From assembly GCF_030547075.1 (NCBI RefSeq), contig NZ_JAUOQH010000010.1, forward strand, positions 107,681 to 171,680: a stretch of DNA of 64,000 nucleotides, written 5' to 3'. The DNA is from Alteromonas sp. 1_MG-2023 (GTDB lineage: Bacteria; Pseudomonadota; Gammaproteobacteria; Enterobacterales; Alteromonadaceae). Positions 57,813 through 64,000 of this stretch are shown piece after piece (the first letter of the stretch is position 1; every line of letters starts with the position of its first letter). The notes beneath the pieces are model-generated. The model saw nothing but the letters and a program-made list of their open reading frames with translations, was not told where the DNA came from and did no database searches. The position numbers were made by a program, and so were the translations under genes.

Positions 57813-58679
57813 ATGAAGGTGCTTTGGCGTCTGTGTGTTTTATATCTTATCTTAATGACCTGCTTTACGAGTCATGCTGCGCCGTCAGCGAATGTACCCA
57901 TAAAGCCTCGCATCATTATTATTCTGGATGACTTAGGCTACCGACAATCAGACTTAGCCGCCTTTAGGTTGCCAAGCGAAGTTACGTTCTCAATACTACC
58001 GCAAACCCCTCTTGCGCAAACTATTTCACGTAAAGCCGAGCAACAAGGCCGCGCTGTCATGTTACACATGCCAATGCAATCCACCAGTGGCAAAGCCATG
58101 GGACCTTTGGGTTTATCTACCGATATGTATCCTGCTGCGATTACTCACACGTTAAGAGCTGCGCTTAAAAGTGTACCAAATGCCGTAGGCGTAAATAACC
58201 ATATGGGCAGTGCGTTCACGGTGGAAGAACAAGCCATGCAAACGATTATGGAAGAGATTAAACGCCAAGGGCTTTTCTTTGTAGATAGCAGAACCAGTGT
58301 ATATACCACAGCACAAAAAGTGGCAGAACGTTTAGGAGTACCTAATACGAGTAGACAGGTATTTCTTGATAACGATCGCTCAACTAGGTCACTTTACAAA
58401 CAGTTTGAATACACTAAAAAACTCGCTAAACGCAACGGCACTGTGGTGGTTATTGCCCACCCTTACCCCGAAACGCTCACTTTTCTAACACAAATATTGC
58501 CCACCTTGGCTAATGAAGGTATTACGCTAACGTCGGTAGATGAGTACTTCTCTGAATCATCCTCAGAATCATTTTCTGAATTATCCTCTGAATTAGACAA
58601 GGATATAGACGTCTTATCAAGCAAGGACGTAGACAAAAACGCATTATCAGAAGCGATAGCGGCTGCACCGAACGAATAA
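57813..58679 (+). CDS. yibQ: YibQ divergent polysaccharide deacetylase
   Basis: 288 residues. A signal peptide (about 1-22, TSHA-APSA) and a DUF610 divergent deacetylase domain: IIIILDDLGYRQSDLAAF, LHMPMQSTSG, NNHMGSAFT and FFVDSRTSV. It is conserved beside envC in gammaproteobacteria; its substrate is not known. The C-terminus carries an in-frame 12-bp repeat (58551-58598) encoding Ser-Glu-Ser-type units. Confidence 0.88.
   Translation: MKVLWRLCVLYLILMTCFTSHAAPSANVPIKPRIIIILDDLGYRQSDLAAFRLPSEVTFSILPQTPLAQTISRKAEQQGRAVMLHMPMQSTSGKAMGPLGLSTDMYPAAITHTLRAALKSVPNAVGVNNHMGSAFTVEEQAMQTIMEEIKRQGLFFVDSRTSVYTTAQKVAERLGVPNTSRQVFLDNDRSTRSLYKQFEYTKKLAKRNGTVVVIAHPYPETLTFLTQILPTLANEGITLTSVDEYFSESSSESFSELSSELDKDIDVLSSKDVDKNALSEAIAAAPNE
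58551..58598 (+). repeat. In-frame 12-bp tandem repeat x4 in yibQ
   Basis: Units TCTGAATCATCC, TCAGAATCATTT, TCTGAATTATCC and TCTGAATTAGAC follow each other without gaps. They encode SES/SEL repeats near the C-terminus, beyond the deacetylase domain. Confidence 0.85.
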
Positions 58680-58779
58680 CAAATCTAATAGTACAACCTG
58701 CCTCAGTTGGCCTTATCGCATTTTGTTCTGTTCAAGATTGAAAATATCATAGGGTAAAGTTTTTCATTCCCAATAAAAT

Positions 58780-58792
58780 GTTATATTATAAC
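58780..58792. promoter_or_regulatory. Zur-type operator upstream of merC
   Basis: GTTATATTATAAC is a perfect 13-bp palindrome and matches the core of the gammaproteobacterial Zur box (GTTATAnTATAAC), with AAAT on its left. It lies about 80 bp before the MerC-domain gene and overlaps a -10-like TATTAT, as expected for zinc-dependent repression. Confidence 0.75.
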
Positions 58793-58869
58793 GTCTCTGG
58801 CAGAGTTATCCTGCGGTTTTTGGCGCTTGTTTAGTTAGATGCGCGTTATAGTTTTAAAGGTGTGATGAG

Positions 58870-59298
58870 ATGAATTCGGTAGACGACAATCCAACAAAAT
58901 TAGACAGATTAGGCATTTGGGTGTCGAGTTTGTGTGCGTTGCATTGCTTAGCGCTACCTGTTGCCGTGCCTTTATTGCCGCTTATTGGTTCTTCTTTTTT
59001 CGCGCAAGTTTGGTTCGAACGCAGCATTTTAACCATATCGATAATTATCGGCACCGTAGCCCTTATCGGTGGTGCCACGCGCTACCATGGGCGTTATTAC
59101 CCGTTAGCGCTGCTACTTACCGGTGGTGCGATTTATTGGAATAAGAACATGTTTGGTGAAGCTTACGAACCCTTTACCATAGCGGTGGGAGCGTTACTTA
59201 TTGTATCTGGCCACTGGATCAACATGCGTTTATGCCGTCAATGTAAGTGCTGTAGAGAAACTGTATTTTCTGATCACTTGTCTGCCGAAATAGAGTAG
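58870..59298 (+). CDS. MerC-domain membrane protein, likely zinc-responsive
   Basis: 142 residues from ATG 58870 with AAGGTG upstream. Four hydrophobic segments (about 13-35, 44-66, 73-90, 95-112) fit MerC. Cys pairs occur in SSLCALHCLALP near residue 20 and in CRQCKCC near the end. MerC was first described as a mercury transporter, but many chromosomal MerC-domain genes lie under Zur-type control. The palindrome upstream supports a zinc-related role here. No mer genes are nearby. Confidence 0.85.
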   Translation: MNSVDDNPTKLDRLGIWVSSLCALHCLALPVAVPLLPLIGSSFFAQVWFERSILTISIIIGTVALIGGATRYHGRYYPLALLLTGGAIYWNKNMFGEAYEPFTIAVGALLIVSGHWINMRLCRQCKCCRETVFSDHLSAEIE

Positions 59299-59341
59299 GT
59301 TGAGAGCAGAGTAGGTTGAGAGCAGAGTAGGTTTGGAGCCG
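59294..59341. repeat. 16-bp tandem repeat x3 after the merC gene
   Basis: AGTAGGTTGAGAGCAG is repeated exactly at 59294-59309 and 59310-59325; a third, diverged copy (AGTAGGTTTGGAGCCG) is at 59326-59341. The first copy spans the merC-domain gene's stop codon. Confidence 0.9.
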
Positions 59342-59364
59342 AGCGCACAAAGCATTTAATTTAT

Positions 59365-59399
59365 AAGTGCTTATTACAAGTGCTTATTACAAGTGCTTA
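59365..59399. repeat. 13-bp tandem repeat in the merC-ugpQ gap
   Basis: AAGTGCTTATTAC occurs at 59365-59377 and 59378-59390, followed by a partial copy to 59399. No hairpin or promoter is associated. Confidence 0.9.
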
Positions 59400-59456
59400 G
59401 TCTACAAGCGCAAGATTTACAGGCATTTAATATACAGCCACTTTATTTGCAGATGC

Positions 59457-60146
59457 TTAAGCGAGAACACCCTTCGCAATATCAGGCACATTAGTAAAAA
59501 TACCGGTCACCCCCCACTGTTTTAACTGCAGCATATCTTCCGGTTCGTCTACCGTATAAACATACACATCTAATCCAGCAAGTTTGGCTTCATTGACAAA
59601 ATCTTGATTCACTATGTCTAAAGCAATATTTATAGACTTTGCCTTTAACTGGCGGGCGCAATGGGTAGCATCGAGCGCGTAGGTCGCCGTTAGCGCACCA
59701 GTAGCAACTTCAGGCCATAAGCCACTTATAGCAGCTAACCAATGGTGATTAAACGAAGATATCAACAGGGTGTCAGGCTCAATGTTAGCCTCTTCTACTG
59801 CTCGCTTAACATCTCGTACCCAGCTTTCTGCATTGTGTAGATGCTTTACTTCAATGTTGCATAATGCGCCAACCGGTAGGGTAGCCAATACGTCTTCTAA
59901 GGTAGGAATAGTTTCGCCATCACCGGCATCTAGTTGCTTTAATTGCGCCAGTGGGGTCTGTAATAGAAGCCCTGAGCCATTAGTCGTGCGACCTAATGTT
60001 TTGTCATGAAATACCACTATGGCTTCATCATGTTGGTAGGTGTCGAACTCTATACCATCAGATTGCAGTGCAAAGGCGAGGGTAAATGCCTGTAAGGTGT
60101 TCTCTGGCGCAGTAGCGCTAGCACCTCTGTGCGCAATAATAAGCAT
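59457..60146 (-). CDS. ugpQ: Glycerophosphodiester phosphodiesterase
   Basis: 229 residues of the GDPD TIM-barrel family. It hydrolyses glycerophosphodiesters to glycerol 3-phosphate and an alcohol. IIAHRGASATAPENTLQAF (His-Arg, Glu), GIEFDTYQHDEAIVVFHD (Glu, Asp, second His) and NIEVKH carry the catalytic and metal residues. No signal peptide, so the cytosolic UgpQ type. It overlaps the EamA transporter gene by one base. Confidence 0.92.
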   Translation of the reverse strand: MLIIAHRGASATAPENTLQAFTLAFALQSDGIEFDTYQHDEAIVVFHDKTLGRTTNGSGLLLQTPLAQLKQLDAGDGETIPTLEDVLATLPVGALCNIEVKHLHNAESWVRDVKRAVEEANIEPDTLLISSFNHHWLAAISGLWPEVATGALTATYALDATHCARQLKAKSINIALDIVNQDFVNEAKLAGLDVYVYTVDEPEDMLQLKQWGVTGIFTNVPDIAKGVLA

Positions 60147-61030
60147 CAGGTTTCTTCCTTTTCAGCTGCGCCAGTCAATTTATGGGTATTTAGGGTTTCA
60201 TAAATAGAAGCTGAAGTAATTAAAATGCCGCCTAGAATGGTTTTGGCACTAGGGTTTTCGTCTAGCAGTAATACGGCAAGGATCACGCCATAGAAAGGCT
60301 GCATGCACGCGATGAGAGAAAAGGTTTTGGCTCGCAGGTGACGCAAACTAGCTGCTATTAATGCATGAGGTAAGGCGGTAAACACCGTGCCTAACAGTAA
60401 CAACATTAGCCATGCACTCATGGGGGCTTCAACAATTTCATCGCTGCCCGTGGGCAACAAAAATATCGCAATAACAAGCGTTTGCCACGCCATCGCTTTT
60501 GCCCCACTGTATTGCTTAAAGTGCTTTCGATGAATTAAGTTTCTAAACGCATAAAGCACCGCAGACGCAATACCAACCACCACGCCTAGCGTAATATCAT
60601 TATCTAAAGACGTTTCAGGTACGATAAAGTACACGCCAGCAATCACGGTAAGTGCAGAGACTACGTCTTGCCAGACTAAATGAGACTTTTCGAAAAACGG
60701 TTCTATCAGCACGGTTATTACAGGGAAGGTGAATAGCGCTATCATGCCTACAGACACACTTGAGTATTGCATGGCTGCAAAGTAGGTTACCCAATGCAGC
60801 GCCATTAAAATACCTAGGCCTATGGCAATCAAATAATCTTTGCCGCTCGTCAGCGTTAAGTTTTCATTCGAAAACTTTAAAAAGATAAACAACGCGATAC
60901 AAGCAAACATTGAGCGCATTAGCGTAATATCACTGGCACTGAGTGGCACAAAGTGAGAAAACAGCGCTGTACCGCCCAGTAATGCAACGGTAAAGTGCAG
61001 TGATATCAGGCTCTTTTTTACTGCATTCAT
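60146..61030 (-). CDS. EamA/DMT-family membrane transporter
   Basis: 294 residues with about ten membrane helices in two EamA repeats (for example SLISLHFTVALLGGTALFSH at the start and FTALPHALIAASLRHLRAKT in the second half). Drug/metabolite transporter superfamily; substrate not predictable. It overlaps ugpQ by one base and is three bp after psd, so the three genes probably form one transcript. Confidence 0.88.
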   Translation of the reverse strand: MNAVKKSLISLHFTVALLGGTALFSHFVPLSASDITLMRSMFACIALFIFLKFSNENLTLTSGKDYLIAIGLGILMALHWVTYFAAMQYSSVSVGMIALFTFPVITVLIEPFFEKSHLVWQDVVSALTVIAGVYFIVPETSLDNDITLGVVVGIASAVLYAFRNLIHRKHFKQYSGAKAMAWQTLVIAIFLLPTGSDEIVEAPMSAWLMLLLLGTVFTALPHALIAASLRHLRAKTFSLIACMQPFYGVILAVLLLDENPSAKTILGGILITSASIYETLNTHKLTGAAEKEET

Positions 61031-61033
61031 AAA

Positions 61034-61978
61034 CTAGCTTGTTGGCGCATGCTTGCCTAAATCAGCGCTTTTATCTTCGCTTTCATTTTCACTTACACTA
61101 ACATTAGCGCTCGCACTTTGGTTCGCATTGAACGCCATTGGCTCACCCAATCGGGTAATTTGGCCAGGGGCGAGTGCATCAAAATCAATCATGTCTTTCT
61201 CGAAACATACCACAATGGTTGAGCCTAGTTTAAAGCGACCTAGTTCGTCACCTTTCGCTAAGTGTACGCTTGCTTCGGTATCTTTCTCGTAAGACCAATG
61301 TTGTACATTTTTACCCGTAGGCGGCGACACAGTGCCCGCCCAAACGGTTTCTATACTGGCCACAATCGTTGCACCCACTAACACCATAGCCATTTTGCCT
61401 ACTGGCGTATCGAATAACGCTACAACCCGTTCGTTACGAGCAAACAAGCCAGGAATATTTTGTGCGGTTAGCGGATTTACTGAGAACAACTCACCAGGAA
61501 CATAAACCATGTCGGTAAGCGTTCCCTCTACCGGCATGTGAATGCGGTGGTAGTCGCGAGGGGCTAAATAAATGGTGGCAAATTTTCCGTCTTTGAACGG
61601 TGCGGCTAAATCGGGTTTGCCGCCTAGTAAGCTGGTAAGGCTGTAATCATGCCCTTTGGCCTGAAATATACTGTCAGCTTCAATGTCGCCAAATTGACTT
61701 ACCGTGCCATCTACCGCTTGAATTAACACATCTTCTCGTGGGTCAATAGTGCGAACTTCAGGCTTCAATGGGCGAGTGAAGAAAGCGTTGAAACTGCGGT
61801 AATGGGCAGGATCTGAATGTAACGCCTCGCTCATATCAACATTATATTGCTTGATGAAAAGCTTGATAAGAAACGTAGTGAAACCACCAAGCTCTGCTGC
61901 CGCTAATTTGCCTACTAGGCGTGACAACAAATGTTTAGGGGTAATGTATTGTAAGTTTATTTTAAGCCAGTCCAGCAC
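61034..61978 (-). CDS. psd: Phosphatidylserine decarboxylase proenzyme
   Basis: 314 residues, GTG start with GGAG eight nt upstream. It makes phosphatidylethanolamine in the inner membrane. The self-cleavage site LGST is in [14 protein letters not shown], forming the pyruvoyl group on Ser. [29 protein letters not shown] and [20 protein letters not shown] are conserved. The C-terminal tail after FNAN is Ser/Glu-rich low complexity. rsgA lies upstream as in E. coli. Confidence 0.95.
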   Translation of the reverse strand: MLDWLKINLQYITPKHLLSRLVGKLAAAELGGFTTFLIKLFIKQYNVDMSEALHSDPAHYRSFNAFFTRPLKPEVRTIDPREDVLIQAVDGTVSQFGDIEADSIFQAKGHDYSLTSLLGGKPDLAAPFKDGKFATIYLAPRDYHRIHMPVEGTLTDMVYVPGELFSVNPLTAQNIPGLFARNERVVALFDTPVGKMAMVLVGATIVASIETVWAGTVSPPTGKNVQHWSYEKDTEASVHLAKGDELGRFKLGSTIVVCFEKDMIDFDALAPGQITRLGEPMAFNANQSASANVSVSENESEDKSADLGKHAPTS

Positions 61979-62083
61979 GAAAGCTCTCCATTAAAAAGAC
62001 AGGTTAATTGTACCCTAACTTATATGCACGTAAGCAACTTTAAGATTATGTATGCTACAAACTTGGAATAAGCGAGAAGGGCG

Positions 62084-62123
62084 GGCTTGTTGAAACTGTA
62101 TCTGTATTTTATTTCAACAAGCC
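62084..62123. repeat. Inverted repeat between rsgA and psd
   Basis: GGCTTGTTGAAA (62084-62095) and TTTCAACAAGCC (62112-62123) pair perfectly over 12 bp around a 16-nt loop. On the minus transcript the U-run precedes the hairpin instead of following it, so it is not a standard terminator; it may protect the rsgA 3' end. Confidence 0.5.
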
Positions 62124-62145
62124 AAAAAAATAGTAAAAGTTAGCC

Positions 62146-63192
62146 TTATGCGCCAGGAGGTTGGCTATGGCTCGGGCGTTGCTCGTCCATGGTAGTTAAA
62201 ATTTTATGATAACTGGCAAAACGCTCGGCATTAATTTTACCTTCATCTACGGCTTCCCTAAGAATACAGCCAGGGTCGTTAAGGTGTTTGCAGTCCCGGA
62301 ATTTGCAGCCACCTAAGTAGTCTCTAAATTCAATAAAACCCCAAGTAATTCGTTCGGTTGGTATATGCCATAAGCCAAACTCGCGCACGCCTGGAGAGTC
62401 AATTAAATCGCCGCCAGCGGGTAAATGCAGTAGCTTGGCTGCGGTAGTGGTGTGTTGGCCTAAGCCTGAGTTATCTGACACTTCACCAGTGAGTATGTCG
62501 GCACCAGGCAAAACTTGATTAATTAAGCTAGATTTCCCCACACCTGATTGACCAACGAAAACACTCACGTTGTTATCTAAGTAGGCATTAAGTTCATCAA
62601 TACCTTCACCGGTTTTACAGCTGGTGAAAAGCACTTCATAACCTAAATCGTTATAAACGGTTAATTGTGCATTAATGGTTTCTCGCTCACTTTGTGAAAG
62701 GAGCTCCACTTTGTTTAAAACAATAAACGGCGTAATGCCAATGTCTTCACAGGCCACTAAATAGCGGTCGATAATGTGGGTAGACAATGAAGGTAGGGTA
62801 GCGCTTACCACTATAATTTTATCGATATTGGCCGCAATGGGTTTTATGCCATCGTAAAAGTCAGGGCGAGTGAGCACTGAATGGCGGTCGTTAACAATTT
62901 CAATTACACCGCGAACAGAGCCCGAGTCGGCATCGTCACCTTTACTAAATAGTACCTTATCACCACAAACTACTGAATCGACGGTGCGGCGAATATGGCA
63001 CCGAGACACATTGCCCTCGGTATCTTCGACATCGGCATGTTTACCAAAGCGACCGGTGACAACACCACTCACCAGTTGGCTTTCATCTAGTGAGGCTTGT
63101 TTGTTATCCCCATGCTTATCTTGCAACCGTTTACTTCTATTAGCTGCAACTTGGCGTTTCTGTCTGTGTGTAAGTTTTGGTTTTTTCGCCAC
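62146..63192 (-). CDS. rsgA: Ribosome small-subunit GTPase RsgA
   Basis: 348 residues. A circularly permuted GTPase for 30S maturation: OB domain first ([17 protein letters not shown]), then G4 VLNKVEL, G1 [10 protein letters not shown] and G3 [10 protein letters not shown]-terminal zinc knuckle is [14 protein letters not shown]. The Lys/Arg-rich N-terminus is typical of proteobacterial RsgA. It is divergent from orn, conserved with E. coli. Confidence 0.96.
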   Translation of the reverse strand: MAKKPKLTHRQKRQVAANRSKRLQDKHGDNKQASLDESQLVSGVVTGRFGKHADVEDTEGNVSRCHIRRTVDSVVCGDKVLFSKGDDADSGSVRGVIEIVNDRHSVLTRPDFYDGIKPIAANIDKIIVVSATLPSLSTHIIDRYLVACEDIGITPFIVLNKVELLSQSERETINAQLTVYNDLGYEVLFTSCKTGEGIDELNAYLDNNVSVFVGQSGVGKSSLINQVLPGADILTGEVSDNSGLGQHTTTAAKLLHLPAGGDLIDSPGVREFGLWHIPTERITWGFIEFRDYLGGCKFRDCKHLNDPGCILREAVDEGKINAERFASYHKILTTMDEQRPSHSQPPGA

Positions 63193-63276
63193 GATTCTTT
63201 TCTAGTTCACGTATACTGCGGCTATAATAACGTTTGTAGGGCATGGTTGCCATGCCTCAGTACTATGAGGAAGCCG

Positions 63277-63822
63277 ATGACAAAGCACGACAGCAATTTA
63301 GTCTGGATAGATATGGAAATGACAGGACTCGATCCTGAGACTTGTGTGGTAATGGAAATAGCCACGATAGTGACGGACGCTCAGTTAAATGTTCTCGCAG
63401 AAGGCCCTGTTATTGCTGTGCATCAACCTGATAACGTACTTGATAATATGGATGAGTGGTGCACGCGGGTACATGGCGAAACTGGGCTTACTGCGCGTTG
63501 TCGTGCCAGCACGGTGACTGAAGCTGAAGCTGCGCGCCAAACTATGGCGTTCTTGGCAGACTATGTCGATGCAGGTAAGTCTCCGCTGTGTGGTAACACT
63601 ATAGGCCAAGATAGACGCTTTATGGTGAAATACATGCCAGAGCTAGAAGAATACTTCCATTATCGCAGTATTGATGTGAGCAGCGTAAAAGAGCTGATTA
63701 AGCGATGGAAGCCTGAAGTGTTAGAGGGGTTCGATAAAAAGGGTGTTCATCTTGCCCTTGATGATATTCGCGAGTCTATTGAAGAAATGCGCTACTATCG
63801 TGAGAAAGTGTTCACGATTTAG
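63277..63822 (+). CDS. orn: Oligoribonuclease
   Basis: 181 residues from ATG 63277, chosen because GAGGAAGCCG precedes it and it gives the exact length of E. coli Orn. The longer open frame upstream is not coding. DEDD exonuclease motifs: [22 protein letters not shown] and [10 protein letters not shown]. It degrades 2-5 nt RNA and pGpG, the product of EAL enzymes, and so closes the c-di-GMP turnover to which the two EAL proteins of this window contribute. Confidence 0.96.
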   Translation: MTKHDSNLVWIDMEMTGLDPETCVVMEIATIVTDAQLNVLAEGPVIAVHQPDNVLDNMDEWCTRVHGETGLTARCRASTVTEAEAARQTMAFLADYVDAGKSPLCGNTIGQDRRFMVKYMPELEEYFHYRSIDVSSVKELIKRWKPEVLEGFDKKGVHLALDDIRESIEEMRYYREKVFTI

Positions 63823-63830
63823 CCGACAAT

Positions 63831-63897
63831 GGTGCGTTTGTACAAAAAAATCCAATTAATGGTTGCCAAATAAAATTATTTTTGTACAATGCGCACC
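63831..63897. repeat. Imperfect inverted repeat between orn and tRNA-Gly
   Basis: GGTGCG and TTGTACAAAAA on the left (63831-63848) are mirrored on the right (63879-63897); 17 of about 18 positions pair, with one small internal loop. The right arm contains the -10 of the tRNA promoter. Confidence 0.7.
63863..63890 (+). promoter_or_regulatory. Promoter of tRNA-Gly
   Basis: TTGCCA at 63863-63868, 16 bp, then TACAAT at 63885-63890, followed by GCGCACC, a GC-rich discriminator typical of stringently controlled stable-RNA promoters. The start would be near 63897, 30 bp before the tRNA. Confidence 0.7.
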
Positions 63898-63926
63898 ACT
63901 TCAAAACGAAGTGCCTTTTTTTGTAT

Positions 63927-64000
<74 letters not shown>

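Noticed and set aside
58870..59298. Mercury-resistance island
   Set aside because: No merR, merA, merT or merP nearby and a Zur-type operator is present; the MerC domain alone does not indicate mercury resistance.
59294..59399. CRISPR-like array
   Set aside because: Units are directly adjacent without spacers, are 13-16 bp and have no cas genes nearby; these are simple tandem duplications.
62084..62130. Intrinsic terminator after rsgA
   Set aside because: The hairpin is perfect, but on the rsgA strand the U-run lies before, not after, the stem, so it is recorded as an inverted repeat only.
63097..63276. Long N-terminal extension of orn
   Set aside because: Overlaps the divergent rsgA start, lacks similarity to Orn, and the internal ATG at 63277 has a ribosome site and gives the exact family length.

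Overview
The window reads as about 64 kb of core chromosome from a marine gammaproteobacterium of the Alteromonadales, most likely Alteromonas or a close relative. The evidence is gene order and protein type: mrcA / pilMNOPQ-aroK-aroB-damX-dam / rpe-trpS, an argCBFGHA cluster, cpxRA with a divergent Spy-like gene, yibN-grxC-secB-gpsA, and psd-rsgA / orn-tRNA-Gly. No insertion sequence, prophage, integron or CRISPR array was seen, and all full genes look intact. The first gene (GGDEF-EAL) and the last (tRNA-Gly) are cut by the window edges.

Layout. (1) 1-9.7 kb: end of a c-di-GMP protein, then a minus-strand arginine-succinyltransferase (AST) block (astC-astA-astD plus a DUF1338 gene, without astB or astE), an HDOD protein, pabA, trpS and rpe. 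(2) 10-20.7 kb: a TorF-type porin, two small genes, then dam, damX, aroB, aroK and the type IV pilus operon pilMNOPQ. (3) 20.8-30.2 kb: PBP1A (mrcA), malic enzyme, an 839-bp stretch with one possible microprotein, yghU, and a TetR gene divergent from a flavoprotein-DUF2855 pair with two palindromic operators between them. (4) 30.2-37.6 kb: a PEP-CTERM surface protein and a PrsT-like TPR protein behind a good sigma-54 promoter, a hydrolase and a membrane GGDEF-EAL protein. (5) 37.8-44.8 kb: argC-B-F-G-H-A, preceded by ARG boxes, a 41-codon leader ORF with three consecutive CGA (Arg) codons, and an intrinsic terminator. (6) 45-51.7 kb: mgsA, a Ser/Thr-rich protein of unknown role, flgH-like and flgT genes, and the Cpx envelope-stress module. 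(7) 51.8-64 kb: housekeeping genes for lipids, tRNA modification, protein export, redox, cell division and ribosome assembly, plus a MerC-domain gene behind a Zur-type palindrome.

How the parts fit. Arginine metabolism occurs twice: a catabolic AST block near the left end and the biosynthetic cluster in the middle. Both carry ArgR-like boxes. The single aminotransferase, AstC/ArgD, probably serves both pathways, because the biosynthetic cluster has no argD. argE (or argJ) is not in the window. Envelope functions dominate the rest: PBP1A, DamX, EnvC, Cpx, SecB, type IV pilus and flagellar H-/L-ring proteins, and PEP-CTERM sorting.

The most unusual feature is the apparent transcription-attenuation leader in front of argC (about 44505-44720). 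It combines a leader peptide with an Arg run, a 14-bp perfect hairpin and U7 immediately before argC, next to conventional ArgR boxes. The other strong non-coding signals are the sigma-54 promoter with an upstream inverted repeat at the PEP-CTERM gene, the 10-bp-phased CpxR-type repeats, the Zur-type palindrome at merC, the twin TetR operators, and repeated short tandem duplications at or just after stop codons. Everything here is read by eye; no database search or folding calculation was run.
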